Source of the DNA: Streptomyces sp. RKAG290
GTDB lineage: Bacteria > Actinomycetota > Actinomycetes > Streptomycetales > Streptomycetaceae
Direction: 5' to 3'
Assembly (NCBI RefSeq): GCF_023701695.1
Contig: NZ_JAJOZC010000001.1
Span: 5,517,894-5,581,893 of the forward strand
DNA length: 64,000 bases
Both the position numbers and the translations under genes were made by a program. The notes beneath the pieces are model-generated. The model was given only the letters and a program-made list of their open reading frames with translations. It was not told where the DNA came from and searched no databases. Below, piece after piece: positions 16,975 to 25,926 of this stretch. Positions within the stretch are counted from its first letter, which is position 1. Each line of letters begins with the position of its first letter.

Positions 16975-17574
16975 TCAGGGCCGCTCTCCGCGCTTGACCT
17001 GCGGCTTCGGCAGCCGCAGCCGTCGCATCTGGAGCGTGCGCATCAGGCCGTAGGCGATCGCACCGCGCTTGGGCGTGTCGGGGAACCGCTCGTTCAGCTG
17101 CTTGCGCAGCCGGAACGTGAGCCCGATCGAGTCGACGACGATCAGCACGATGACACCGAGCCAGAGCAGCAGCGAGATGTTCTGGATGCCCTGCACCTGG
17201 ATCACGCTGAGAACCAGGATGATCACGGCGAGCGGCAGGAAGAACTCGGCGATGCAGAAGCGGGAGTCCACGAAGTCGCGGACGAAGCGTCGCACCGGGC
17301 CCTTGTCGCGGGCCGGGAGATAGCGCTCGTCGCCACTGGCGAGCGCCTCACGCTGTTTGGCCATGTCCACGCGGCGCGCTTCGCGCTGGCGCTTCATGGC
17401 CTCCTTGCGGTCGGTCGGCGCACCACTGGAGGCACGACGGCGCTGCGACTGGGCATCGCTGCGCTTGGGGGTGGGGCGACCCTTGGGAGACTGCGGGTCG
17501 CGGGGCGTCTTGGAGAGGTCCGCCGTCACCTTGCCGGTGGGGGCCTTCTCTTCCTTGGAGCGGCTACGGAACAC
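16975..17574 (-). CDS. DUF3043 membrane protein
   Basis: Conserved actinobacterial protein of unknown function. The 199-residue protein has a long, highly basic cytosolic N-terminus (about 1-105, rich in Lys/Arg and 'RREA'-like segments), two adjacent membrane helices (about 110-165, 'FFLPLAVIILVLSVIQV' and 'LLLWLGVIVLIVVDSIGL'), and a basic tail. The start is set at the GTG at 17574; the ribosome site is weak and sequence farther upstream is not protein-like. It is directly upstream of the methyltransferase and divergent from pspA. Membrane location is clear; function is not. Confidence 0.8.
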   Translation of the reverse strand: MFRSRSKEEKAPTGKVTADLSKTPRDPQSPKGRPTPKRSDAQSQRRRASSGAPTDRKEAMKRQREARRVDMAKQREALASGDERYLPARDKGPVRRFVRDFVDSRFCIAEFFLPLAVIILVLSVIQVQGIQNISLLLWLGVIVLIVVDSIGLTFRLRKQLNERFPDTPKRGAIAYGLMRTLQMRRLRLPKPQVKRGERP

Positions 17575-17858
17575 AAGGCCCAAGGGTACGGGGTAGATCG
17601 CGACGACCCCAGGCCGGCCGGGAACGATCCGGCAACGGCCTGCGTCTCCAGCAGGGTGCGAGCGGGACGATACGGGCGTTGCCACCGGTTTCCCTGACCT
17701 TCACCTACTCCCTGGGCGGGAGCGGGGAGCGGTGGCAGTCGTCCTTGGGGAGGAGCACATCCTTGCTCGAACAGTGCGGTAATAGAGACAGGGCCCGTAC
17801 TGTGGGTTCTGTTGGAGTGCTGGAGCCCAGTTAAGTCAGAAGGGGGCGCGCGAGGCCC

Positions 17859-18650
17859 ATGAGCGGTGTCATGAAGCGTATGGGGATGATCTTCCGCGCG
17901 AAGGCAAACAAGGCCCTTGACCGGGCCGAGGATCCGCGCGAGACCCTCGATTACTCGTACCAGAAGCAGCTGGAGCTGCTTCAGAAGGTGCGCCGCGGCG
18001 TCGCCGATGTGGCGACCTCGCGCAAGCGTCTGGAGCTGCAGCTGAACCAGCTGCAGGGCCAGACCTCCAAGCTGGAGGACCAGGGCCGCAAGGCACTCGC
18101 GCTCGGTCGCGAGGACCTGGCCCGCGAGGCGCTGTCGCGCCGCGCCGCCCTCCAGCAGCAGGTGACCGACCTGGAGACGCAGCACACCACGCTGCAGGGT
18201 GAGGAGGAGAAACTCACTCTCGCGGCCCAGCGGCTGCAGGCCAAGGTCGACGCCTTCCGTACCAAGAAGGAGACGATCAAGGCCACCTACACAGCGGCTC
18301 AGGCGCAGACCCGGATCGGAGAGGCCTTCTCCGGCATCTCCGAGGAGATGGGCGACGTCGGGCTGGCGATCCAGCGGGCCGAGGACAAGACCCAGCAGCT
18401 GCAGGCGCGCGCCGGCGCGATCGACGAGCTGCTCGCCTCCGGCGCGCTGGACGACCCGACCGGCACGGCGAAGGACGACCTCACCGCCGAGCTGGACCGG
18501 ATCTCCGGTGGTACGGATGTGGAGCTGGAGCTGCAGCGCATGAAGGCCGAACTGGCCGGCGGCTCCTCCTCGAAGCAGGCCATCGAGGGCGGCCCGCAGG
18601 ATGCCACCCAGCAGCAGTCCCAGTCCCCGCACAAGTTCGACAAGAATTAA
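17859..18650 (+). CDS. pspA: PspA/IM30 family phage-shock protein
   Basis: Peripheral membrane-binding ESCRT-III-like protein that guards membrane integrity. The 263-residue sequence is almost entirely alpha-helical coiled coil (about residues 20-215), with an amphipathic N-terminal helix ('MKRMGMIFRAKANKALDRAEDP') for lipid contact and a polar Gln/Ser-rich tail. Length is slightly above the E. coli protein. PspAA follows after 9 bp, the usual actinobacterial arrangement, so the two are co-transcribed. E. coli-type PspB/PspC/PspF are absent here. Confidence 0.95.
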   Translation: MSGVMKRMGMIFRAKANKALDRAEDPRETLDYSYQKQLELLQKVRRGVADVATSRKRLELQLNQLQGQTSKLEDQGRKALALGREDLAREALSRRAALQQQVTDLETQHTTLQGEEEKLTLAAQRLQAKVDAFRTKKETIKATYTAAQAQTRIGEAFSGISEEMGDVGLAIQRAEDKTQQLQARAGAIDELLASGALDDPTGTAKDDLTAELDRISGGTDVELELQRMKAELAGGSSSKQAIEGGPQDATQQQSQSPHKFDKN

Positions 18651-18659
18651 GGCAGCGTC

Positions 18660-18938
18660 ATGATCGTACGGATCATGGGGGAGGGCCAGGCAGTCCTGGC
18701 CGACAGCCATCTCGCCGAGCTCAACCAGCTCGACAACGAACTGCTCGCCGAAATGGAGAGCGGCGACGGCCCCGGCTTCCGCTCGACTCTCCACGCGCTC
18801 CTCGCCAGGGTGCGCGAACTCGGCACACCCCTGCCGGACGACTCCCTGGAGCCGTCCGAGCTGATCCTGCCGTCGCCCGACGCGACCCTCGAAGAGGTGC
18901 GCGCCATGCTCCGCGACGACGGCCTGATTCCCGGCTGA
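18660..18938 (+). CDS. pspAA: PspA-associated protein PspAA
   Basis: A 92-residue acidic cytosolic protein consisting of a PspAA domain ('MIVRIMGEGQAVLADSHLAELNQLD' region). This domain accompanies PspA in actinobacteria and cyanobacteria and is thought to link PspA to other stress partners. It lies 9 bp behind pspA, and a strong terminator follows at 18966-19005, defining a two-gene operon. No catalytic motif is visible. Confidence 0.9.
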   Translation: MIVRIMGEGQAVLADSHLAELNQLDNELLAEMESGDGPGFRSTLHALLARVRELGTPLPDDSLEPSELILPSPDATLEEVRAMLRDDGLIPG

Positions 18939-18965
18939 CAACCGGCAGCTCCAGCACCCGCACCC

Positions 18966-19005
18966 ACGGTGCCCCGCGTCCGGTCCGCCGGACGCGGGGC
19001 ACCGT
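18966..19005 (+). terminator. Terminator of the pspA-pspAA operon
   Basis: An 18-bp perfect stem, 18966-18983 with 18988-19005, with a TCCG loop. It lies 27 bp after the pspAA stop. Confidence 0.88.
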
Positions 19006-19103
19006 TGCGTGGGCCTACGGCGCGGTGCTCCGCCCCGCCGGCAAGGGGTCCCTCGCCGTCACCCGTACCGGTTCCCGCGCGACACGCCGTAACGTAGCTT
19101 GAC

Positions 19104-20363
19104 GTGACCACCCTCGGAACCGGGGTTCTGCGCGTCCGGCACTGGCTGCGCGACCATCCCCTCGCGCTGGACGGCGCGGTCGCCGTGGCCGTGCTCGTGT
19201 CCATGATCATCGGATCGTTCGCCGATCCGAACGCGCACCACGGGCCCACCTTCGGCACCCGCACCCCCGCGGCGAGCAGCCTGGTACTGATGGCTCTGAG
19301 CGCCCTCGCGCTGGTCTGGCGCCGCCGCAAGCCGATGGCCGTGCTCGCCGCCACCGGCGGTCTGACGGTCGTCGAGCTGGTCCTGGTGGACCCCCCGGCC
19401 CCCGTGGTGATGAGCGCGGTCATCGCGCTGTTCACCGTCGCCGCCCGCACCGACCGGCCGACCACCTGGCGGGTCGGCCTGCTCACGATGGCCGCGCTCA
19501 CCGCGGCCGCGATGCTCTTCGGATCGGCGCCCTGGTACAGCCAGGAGAATCTCGGCGTCTTCGCCTGGACCGGGATGGCCGGGGCCGCGGGTGACGCGGT
19601 CCGCTCCCGGCGGGCGTTCGTCGACGCGATCAGGGAGCGCGCCGAACGCGCCGAGCGGACCCGTGAGGAGGAGGCCCGGCGAAGGGTGGCCGAGGAGCGG
19701 CTGCGGATCGCCCGCGATCTGCACGATGTCGTCGCCCACCACATCGCCCTGGTCAACGTGCAGGCCGGGGTCGCGGCCCACGTCATGGACAAGCGCCCCG
19801 ACCAGGCCAAGGAGGCGCTCGCCCACGTCCGGGAGGCGAGCCGCTCCGCACTCAACGAACTGCGGGCCACCGTCGGACTGCTGCGCCAGTCCGGCGATCC
19901 GGAGGCGCCGACGGAACCGGCCCCCGGCCTCGCGGTCCTGGACGCGCTCGTGGAGACGGTCCGCCGGGCCGGGCTGCCCGTCGAAGTGGCCTGCGCGGCC
20001 GGCGAGAGCCCGCTGCCCGCAGCCGTGGACCTGGCCGCCTACCGGGTGATCCAGGAGGCGCTGACCAACGTGCGCAAGCACGGGGGACCCGGCGCGAAGG
20101 CCGAGGTGAGTGTCGTACGGGTCGGGCCCACGGCCGAGGTCATGGTGCTCGACAACGGCCGCGGGGACCCGGGGGGCGAGGGCGCCGGCGGCGGCCACGG
20201 GCTGCTCGGCATGCGCGAACGGGTCACCGCCCTGGGCGGCACCCTGACCGCCGGCCCCCGCTACGGGGGCGGATTCCGCGTCCATGCGATCCTGCCCGTC
20301 ATGGCCCGTCCGCAGCAGCCGGAGCAGCCGGGCGCGGCGGGCCGGACGGGGGAGAGCGCATGA
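19104..20363 (+). CDS. Sensor histidine kinase (NarL/DesK type)
   Basis: Membrane sensor that autophosphorylates and signals to the response regulator encoded next. The 419-residue protein has about five membrane helices (residues 20-165), a short coiled linker, a HisKA_3 dimerisation domain with phospho-acceptor H207 in 'RDLHDVVAHH', and a HATPase_c domain ending with 'GHGLLGMRERV'. It starts with GTG at 19104. Its TGA overlaps the ATG of the regulator gene (ATGA), so the pair is translationally coupled. Closest to the SCO2165-SCO2166 pair by position. The signal is unknown; location beside pspA and an RND transporter suggests envelope sensing. Confidence 0.92.
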   Translation: MTTLGTGVLRVRHWLRDHPLALDGAVAVAVLVSMIIGSFADPNAHHGPTFGTRTPAASSLVLMALSALALVWRRRKPMAVLAATGGLTVVELVLVDPPAPVVMSAVIALFTVAARTDRPTTWRVGLLTMAALTAAAMLFGSAPWYSQENLGVFAWTGMAGAAGDAVRSRRAFVDAIRERAERAERTREEEARRRVAEERLRIARDLHDVVAHHIALVNVQAGVAAHVMDKRPDQAKEALAHVREASRSALNELRATVGLLRQSGDPEAPTEPAPGLAVLDALVETVRRAGLPVEVACAAGESPLPAAVDLAAYRVIQEALTNVRKHGGPGAKAEVSVVRVGPTAEVMVLDNGRGDPGGEGAGGGHGLLGMRERVTALGGTLTAGPRYGGGFRVHAILPVMARPQQPEQPGAAGRTGESA

Positions 20364-21055
20364 CACCGGCCATCAAGGTCCTGCTCGCCGACGACCAGGC
20401 GCTGCTGCGCAGCGCGTTCCGGGTGCTGGTCGACTCGGAGCCCGACATGCAGGTGGTCGGCGAGGCGGCGGACGGCGCGCAGGCGGTGGAGCTGGCCCGC
20501 TCGACGCGCGCCGACGTGGTGCTGATGGACATCAGGATGCCCGGCACGGACGGGCTCACCGCGACCCGGATGATCAGCGCCGATCCGGAACTCGCGGACG
20601 TGCACGTGGTCATGCTCACCACCTTCGAGGTGGACGAGTACGTGGTGCAGTCGCTGCGGGCCGGCGCCTCGGGCTTCCTCGGCAAGGGCGCGGAACCGGA
20701 CGAACTCCTCAACGCCATCCGTGTCGCAGCCGGCGGCGAGGCGCTGCTCTCACCGGCCGCGACCAAGGGGCTGATCGCCACGTTTTTGGCGCAGGGCGGG
20801 AGTTGGGACGGCGAGGGGCCGGGGGCCGCGGAGTACTCCGAGCGCCTCGCGGCCCTCACCACGCGGGAGCGCGAGGTGCTGGTCCTGGTCGCCGGCGGAC
20901 TCTCCAACGACGAGATCGCCGAGCGCCTGGTCGTCAGCCCGCTCACCGTCAAGACCCATGTGAACCGGGCGATGGCGAAGCTGGGCGCCCGCGACCGGGC
21001 CCAATTGGTGGTAATCGCCTACGAATCGGGCCTTGTCCGCCCCAGGGTGGAGTGA
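20360..21055 (+). CDS. LuxR/NarL-family response regulator
   Basis: DNA-binding partner of the preceding kinase. The 231 residues hold a receiver domain (about 5-125) with the acidic pair D11-D12, phospho-acceptor D57 ('VVLMDIRMPG') and conserved lysine in 'FLGKGAEPD', followed by a LuxR-type helix-turn-helix (about 160-225: 'LTTREREVLVLVAGGLSNDEIAERL'). The start overlaps the kinase stop by four bases. It may control the RND transporter gene that begins 168 bp downstream, though no direct evidence is visible. Confidence 0.93.
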   Translation: MTPAIKVLLADDQALLRSAFRVLVDSEPDMQVVGEAADGAQAVELARSTRADVVLMDIRMPGTDGLTATRMISADPELADVHVVMLTTFEVDEYVVQSLRAGASGFLGKGAEPDELLNAIRVAAGGEALLSPAATKGLIATFLAQGGSWDGEGPGAAEYSERLAALTTREREVLVLVAGGLSNDEIAERLVVSPLTVKTHVNRAMAKLGARDRAQLVVIAYESGLVRPRVE

Positions 21056-21222
21056 GGGTGCAGCCGCGGCGTACTCCAGCTGCGGTATGCGCGAGATAAG
21101 AAAGCGACCTGGGACCGACGCTTTCGGCCCGGCGGGTGGGAGATCGTATAGGGGCCGGGCGGGGTCTGTCCCCGAGTTACCCGCCCGTCTGCCGCGTAAG
21201 CCACAGAAGAGAGACCTCACCC

Positions 21223-24200
21223 ATGTCCTGGCTGTCCAGATTCAGCCTCGCGCAAAGGGCCCTGATCGGGCTGATCTCGATCGTCGCGCTCGTCTTCGGA
21301 GCGATTGCGATCCCGCAGCTCAAGCAGCAACTGCTGCCCACCATCGAACTCCCGATGGTGTCGGTGCTCGCCCCCTATCAGGGCGCGTCCCCCGATGTGG
21401 TCGAGAAGCAGGTCGTCGAACCGCTCGAGAATTCGATCAAGTCCGTCGACGGCGTCACCGGAATCACCTCGACCGCCAGCGAGGGCAACGCCGTCATCAT
21501 GGCGTCCTTCGACTTCGGCGACGAGGGCACCAAGCAGCTCGTCGCGGACATCCAGCAGGCGGTGAACCGCGCCCGCATCCAGCTGCCCGACGATGTGGAC
21601 CCGCAGGTCATCGCAGGCTCGACGGACGACATCCCGACCGTCGTCCTCGCCGTCACGTCCGGCAAGGACCAGCAGGCCCTGGCCGACCAGCTGGACCGTA
21701 CCGTCGTCCCCGCACTGGAGGACATCGACGGCGTCGGCCAGGTGACCGTCGACGGTGTGCAGGACCTCCAGGTCTCCATCACCCCCGACGACAAGAAGCT
21801 CGCAGCCGCCGGACTGAACGCGGCCTCGCTCTCCCAGGCGCTCCAGTCGGGCGGCGCGACCGTCCCGGCCGGCTCCTTCTCCGAGGCGGGCAAGAGCCGT
21901 ACCGTCCAGGTCGGCGGCGCCTTCACCTCGCTGAAGCAGATCGAGGACCTGCGGGTCTCCGGCCAGAACCCGGCGACGGGCAAGACCGGCAAGCCGGTCC
22001 GGGTCGGTGACATCGCCACGGTGAAGCAGGAGCCGTCCACCGCGGTCTCCATCACCCGTACGAACGGCCGGCCGAGCCTCGCCGTCGCGGCGACGATGGA
22101 CAAGGACGGCAGCGCCGTCGCCATCTCGGACGCGGTCAAGGACAAGCTCCCGGACCTGCGCAAGGACCTCGGCACCGACGCACAGCTGACCGTCGTCTCC
22201 GACCAGGGACCCGCTGTCTCCAAGGCGATCTCGGGTCTGACCACCGAGGGCGCGCTCGGACTGCTCTTCGCGGTCATCGTGATCCTGCTCTTCCTGGCCT
22301 CGCTCCGCTCGACCCTGGTCACCGCGGTCTCCATCCCGCTCTCCGTGGTCCTCGCGCTGATCGTGCTCTGGACCCGGGACCTGTCGCTCAACATGCTCAC
22401 CCTGGGCGCGCTGACCATCGCGATCGGCCGGGTCGTCGACGACTCGATCGTCGTGCTGGAGAACATCAAGCGCCACCTCAGCTACGGCGAGGAGCGCCAG
22501 CCCGCGATCCTTGCCGCGGTGAAGGAAGTGGCCGGCGCGGTCACCTCCTCGACCCTCACCACGGTCGCCGTCTTCCTGCCGATCGGTCTGGTCGGCGGCA
22601 TGGTCGGCGAGCTCTTCGGTTCGTTCTCGCTGACCGTCACCGCGGCCCTGCTGGCATCCCTGCTGGTCTCGCTGACCGTCGTCCCCGTCCTGTCGTACTG
22701 GTTCCTGCGCGCCCCCAAGGGCAGCGCCGAGAACCCGGACGAGGCCCGCCGCAAGGCCGAGGAGAAGGAAGCCCGCAGCCGGCTCCAGCGGCTGTACGTC
22801 CCGGTGCTGCGCTTCGCGACCCGGCGCCGCATCACCAGCGTCGTCATCGCCGTCGCGGTGCTCTTCGGCACCTTCGGCATGGTGCCGCTGCTGAAGACCA
22901 ACTTCTTCGACCAGGGCGAGCAGGAAGTCCTGTCCATCAAGCAGGAACTGACCCCGGGCACCAGCCTGACGGCCGCCGACGAGGCGGCCAAGAAGGTCGA
23001 GAAGCTCCTCGCGGGCGACGAGGGCGTCAAGGACTACCAGGTCACCGTCGGCTCGTCCGGCTTCATGGCGGCCTTCGGCGGCGGCACGGGAGCCAACCAG
23101 GCCTCCTACCAGGTCACCCTGAAGGACTCGGCCGACTTCGACGCCACCCAGAAGCGCATCGACGAGGCGCTGGGCAAGCTCGACGGCATCGGTGACACCA
23201 CCATCGCCGCGGGCGACGGCTTCGGCAGCCAGGACCTGAGCGTCGTGGTCAAGTCCGCCGACGCGGACACCCTGAAGAAGGCGTCCGAAGAGGTACGGGC
23301 CGAGGTGGCCGAGCTCAAGGACGTCACCGACGTGCAGAGCGACCTGGCACAGAGCATCCCGCGGATCTCGGTCAAGGCCAACGCCAAGGCCGCCGACGCC
23401 GGCTTCACCCAGGCCACCCTGGGCGCGGCCGTCGCCGGTGCGGTGCGGGGCACCCCGTCCGGCAAGGCGATCATGGACGACACCGAGCGTGACGTCGTCA
23501 TCAGGGCCGCCCACCCGGCCACCACGATGGCCGAGCTCAAGAACCTCCCGCTCGGGCGGGTCAAGCTCGGCTCCATCGCCGACGTGAAGCTGGTCCCCGG
23601 ACCGGTTTCCATGACGAGGATCGACGGCCAGCGCGCCGCGACGATCTCCGCCAAGCCCACCGGTGACAACACCGGCGCGGTCAGCGCCTCGCTGCAGTCC
23701 AAGATCGACGCCCTGGACCTCCCGGACGGCGCCACCGCCACCATCGGCGGTGTCTCCCAGGACCAGGACGACGCGTTCATGAAGCTCGGCCTGGCCATGC
23801 TGGCGGCCATCGCGATCGTCTTCATGCTGCTGGTCGCGACCTTCCGGTCGCTCATCCAGCCGCTGATCCTGCTGGTCTCCATCCCGTTCGCGGCGACCGG
23901 AGCGATCGGTCTGCTCCTCATCACCGGTACCCCGATGGGTGTTCCCGCGATGATCGGCATGCTGATGCTGATCGGCATCGTGGTGACCAACGCGATCGTG
24001 CTGATCGACCTGATCAACCAGTACCGCGCCCAGGGCATGGGCGTCGTCGAGGCGGTCGTCGAGGGCGGCCGTCACCGGCTCCGCCCGATCCTGATGACGG
24101 CCCTGGCGACGATCTTCGCCCTTCTCCCGATGGCGCTCGGCGTCACCGGTGAGGGCGGCTTCATCTCGCAGCCGCTGGCCGTCGTGGTCATCGGCGGTCT

Positions 24201-24378
24201 GGTCACCTCGACGCTGCTGACGCTGCTCCTGGTGCCGACGCTGTACTCGATGGTGGAGCTCCGCAAGGAGCGCCGCGCGAAGAAGAAGGCGGCGAAGCGC
24301 GCCAAGAAGGCCGGCGTGCCGGTCCCGGCCGAGTCGGAGGAGACCTCCTCCGAGGAACCGGAGCCCGCGAAGGCCTGA
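21223..24378 (+). CDS. RND-superfamily efflux transporter (HAE1/AcrB-like)
   Basis: Proton-driven membrane exporter. The 1051 residues show the typical duplicated layout: TM1 (about 10-30), a large extracytoplasmic loop, a first TM bundle with 'GRVVDDSIVVLENIKRH' (about 405-421), a second loop, then the second bundle with 'IGIVVTNAIVLIDLINQY'. The first bundle carries the RND proton-relay acidic pair 'DD'. No adaptor or outer-membrane partner is encoded nearby, as expected in a Gram-positive. The ATG at 21223 gives the normal N-terminus 'MSWLSRFSLAQRALIG'. It follows a two-component system and ends at a strong terminator. Substrate unknown. Confidence 0.93.
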   Translation: MSWLSRFSLAQRALIGLISIVALVFGAIAIPQLKQQLLPTIELPMVSVLAPYQGASPDVVEKQVVEPLENSIKSVDGVTGITSTASEGNAVIMASFDFGDEGTKQLVADIQQAVNRARIQLPDDVDPQVIAGSTDDIPTVVLAVTSGKDQQALADQLDRTVVPALEDIDGVGQVTVDGVQDLQVSITPDDKKLAAAGLNAASLSQALQSGGATVPAGSFSEAGKSRTVQVGGAFTSLKQIEDLRVSGQNPATGKTGKPVRVGDIATVKQEPSTAVSITRTNGRPSLAVAATMDKDGSAVAISDAVKDKLPDLRKDLGTDAQLTVVSDQGPAVSKAISGLTTEGALGLLFAVIVILLFLASLRSTLVTAVSIPLSVVLALIVLWTRDLSLNMLTLGALTIAIGRVVDDSIVVLENIKRHLSYGEERQPAILAAVKEVAGAVTSSTLTTVAVFLPIGLVGGMVGELFGSFSLTVTAALLASLLVSLTVVPVLSYWFLRAPKGSAENPDEARRKAEEKEARSRLQRLYVPVLRFATRRRITSVVIAVAVLFGTFGMVPLLKTNFFDQGEQEVLSIKQELTPGTSLTAADEAAKKVEKLLAGDEGVKDYQVTVGSSGFMAAFGGGTGANQASYQVTLKDSADFDATQKRIDEALGKLDGIGDTTIAAGDGFGSQDLSVVVKSADADTLKKASEEVRAEVAELKDVTDVQSDLAQSIPRISVKANAKAADAGFTQATLGAAVAGAVRGTPSGKAIMDDTERDVVIRAAHPATTMAELKNLPLGRVKLGSIADVKLVPGPVSMTRIDGQRAATISAKPTGDNTGAVSASLQSKIDALDLPDGATATIGGVSQDQDDAFMKLGLAMLAAIAIVFMLLVATFRSLIQPLILLVSIPFAATGAIGLLLITGTPMGVPAMIGMLMLIGIVVTNAIVLIDLINQYRAQGMGVVEAVVEGGRHRLRPILMTALATIFALLPMALGVTGEGGFISQPLAVVVIGGLVTSTLLTLLLVPTLYSMVELRKERRAKKKAAKRAKKAGVPVPAESEETSSEEPEPAKA

Positions 24379-24390
24379 CCCGTCATACGC

Positions 24391-24425
24391 AAGGCCCCGG
24401 CACCGAGGTTCGGTGCCGGGGCCTT
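24391..24425 (+). terminator. Terminator of the RND transporter gene
   Basis: A 16-bp perfect stem (24391-24406 with 24410-24425) with a 3-nt loop, 13 bp beyond the stop codon. The stem ends in CCTT. Confidence 0.9.
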
Positions 24426-24472
24426 CTGCGTGTCCGTCCTCCAGCCCCTGTGGCGGGGGCGGGGCGGCGTCC

Positions 24473-24490
24473 CGGGCGGAGCTCCGCCCG
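24473..24490 (-). terminator. Short palindrome after nadA, probable terminator
   Basis: CGGGCGGAGCTCCGCCCG is an 18-bp perfect palindrome 6 bp beyond the nadA stop on its transcribed strand. It would fold with an AGCT loop. Confidence 0.55.
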
Positions 24491-24495
24491 AAGCC

Positions 24496-25695
24496 CTACG
24501 GGAGCGCCAGCATCCGCTCCAGCGCCAGCTTGGCGTACTTCTCGGTCTCCGGGTCGACCTCGATCCGGTTCACGAGGTTGCCCTCGGCCAGCGACTCCAG
24601 CGTCCACACCAGGTGCGGCAGGTCGATCCGGTTCATCGTCGAGCAGAAGCAGACCGTCTTGTCGAGGAAGACGATCTCCTTGTCCTCCGCGGCGAAACGG
24701 TTGGCCAGGCGGCGCACCAGGTTGAGCTCGGTGCCGATCGCCCACTTCGAGCCGGCCGGAGCCGCCTCCAGGGCCTTGATGATGTACTCCGTCGAGCCGA
24801 CGTAGTCCGCGGCCGCGACGACCTCGTGCTTGCACTCCGGGTGCACGAGGACGTTGACGCCGGGTATGCGCGCCCGTACGTCGTTGACGGACTCCACCGA
24901 GAAGCGCCCGTGCACCGAGCAGTGCCCGCGCCACAGGATCATCTTCGCGTTGCGCAGCTCCTCGGCGGTGAGGCCGCCGTTGGGCTTGTGCGGGTTGTAG
25001 AGGACGCAGTCCTCCAGGGTCATCCCCATGTCCCGTACGGCCGTGTTGCGGCCCAGGTGCTGGTCGGGGAGGAACAGCACCTTGACTGCCGAGGGCTCCC
25101 CCTGATCGAAGGCCCACTCCAGGGCCCGCTTCGCGTTCGACGAGGTGCAGATCGTGCCGCCGTGCCGGCCGGTGAAGGCCTTGATGTCGGCGGAGGAGTT
25201 CATGTACGAGACGGGCACGACCTGCTCGGCGACACCGGCCTCGGTCAGCACGTCCCAGCACTCGGCGACCTGCTCGGCGGTGGCCATGTCGGCCATCGAG
25301 CAGCCCGCCGCCAGGTCCGGCAGCACGACCTTCTGGTCGTCGGTGGTCAGGATGTCCGCGGACTCGGCCATGAAGTGCACGCCGCAGAAGACGATGTACT
25401 CGGCCTCCGGACGCGCCGCGGCGTCCCGCGCCAGCTTGAACGAGTCGCCGGTCACGTCCGCGAACTGGATGACCTCGTCGCGCTGGTAGTGGTGCCCGAG
25501 GACGAAGACCTTCTCCCCCAGCTTCGCCTTGGCCGCGCGGGCGCGTTCCACCAGGTCCGGGTCGGACGGGGAGGGCAGGTCGCCGGGGCATTCGACGCCG
25601 CGCTCGCTCCTGGGGTCGGCGTCGCGGCCGAGCAGGAGCAGCGCGAGGGGCGACGGCTGTACGTCGAGTTCCTGGACGGGGTGGGCCGTGGTCAC
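24496..25695 (-). CDS. nadA: Quinolinate synthase NadA
   Basis: [4Fe-4S] enzyme that condenses iminoaspartate with dihydroxyacetone phosphate to quinolinate, the first committed product of de novo NAD synthesis. The 399-residue sequence has 'VLGHHYQRDEVIQFAD' near residue 67 and three cluster-cysteine regions ('VFCGVHFMAE', 'HPECKHEV', 'TVCFCSTMNRI'). It is the actinobacterial long form. Three in-frame or overlapping GTGs lie at the 5' end; I prefer 25695, eight bases after GAAAGG. It is divergent from an Fe-S carrier gene, and the shared intergenic region holds three copies of a palindrome (25731-25800). Confidence 0.95.
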   Translation of the reverse strand: MTTAHPVQELDVQPSPLALLLLGRDADPRSERGVECPGDLPSPSDPDLVERARAAKAKLGEKVFVLGHHYQRDEVIQFADVTGDSFKLARDAAARPEAEYIVFCGVHFMAESADILTTDDQKVVLPDLAAGCSMADMATAEQVAECWDVLTEAGVAEQVVPVSYMNSSADIKAFTGRHGGTICTSSNAKRALEWAFDQGEPSAVKVLFLPDQHLGRNTAVRDMGMTLEDCVLYNPHKPNGGLTAEELRNAKMILWRGHCSVHGRFSVESVNDVRARIPGVNVLVHPECKHEVVAAADYVGSTEYIIKALEAAPAGSKWAIGTELNLVRRLANRFAAEDKEIVFLDKTVCFCSTMNRIDLPHLVWTLESLAEGNLVNRIEVDPETEKYAKLALERMLALP

Positions 25696-25730
25696 GTCAC
25701 GCACCCTTTCTTCTCTGCGAGGAGCCTTTT

Positions 25731-25800
25731 CGTCTAATTGACGTTATCTATCATAACCGCTTCACGTCAGTTTGACGATGCCGATAGCGTCAATGTGACG
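25731..25800. promoter_or_regulatory. Three copies of a CGTCA-N3-TGACG palindrome between nadA and the erpA-like gene
   Basis: CGTCAGTTTGACG (25765-25777) and CGTCAATGTGACG (25788-25800) are exact matches to CGTCA-N3-TGACG, centred 23 bp apart. CGTCTAATTGACG (25731-25743) matches with one change, 34 bp farther toward nadA. The array lies in the nadA upstream region, suiting a repressor of NAD synthesis that binds as stacked dimers. The regulator is not identified. Confidence 0.6.
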
Positions 25801-25856
25801 CACCCGCCCGCGCCGCCGGTGTGCGAGCATGAATGGAACAGGCAAGCGCGCGGTCC

Positions 25857-25882
25857 GGAATGAATCCGCGGTTCCGGCGGTT
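25857..25882 (+). promoter_or_regulatory. SigR-type promoter GGAAT-N18-GTT for the erpA-like gene
   Basis: GGAAT at 25857-25861 and GTT at 25880-25882 are 18 bp apart, an exact fit to the Streptomyces SigR (thiol-oxidative stress) consensus. The -10 element lies 44 bp before the start codon of the Fe-S carrier gene, in the correct orientation. Confidence 0.65.
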
Positions 25883-25926
25883 GCAACGTCGGCAAGCAGA
25901 CTCCGTACAACCCGGGAGAGAAGCAG

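Noticed and set aside
21217..24075. 952-codon minus-strand frame opposite the RND transporter
   Set aside because: Composition (Asp/Gly/Arg rich, no hydrophobic pattern) is that of antisense to a high-GC gene; the plus strand encodes a full RND protein.
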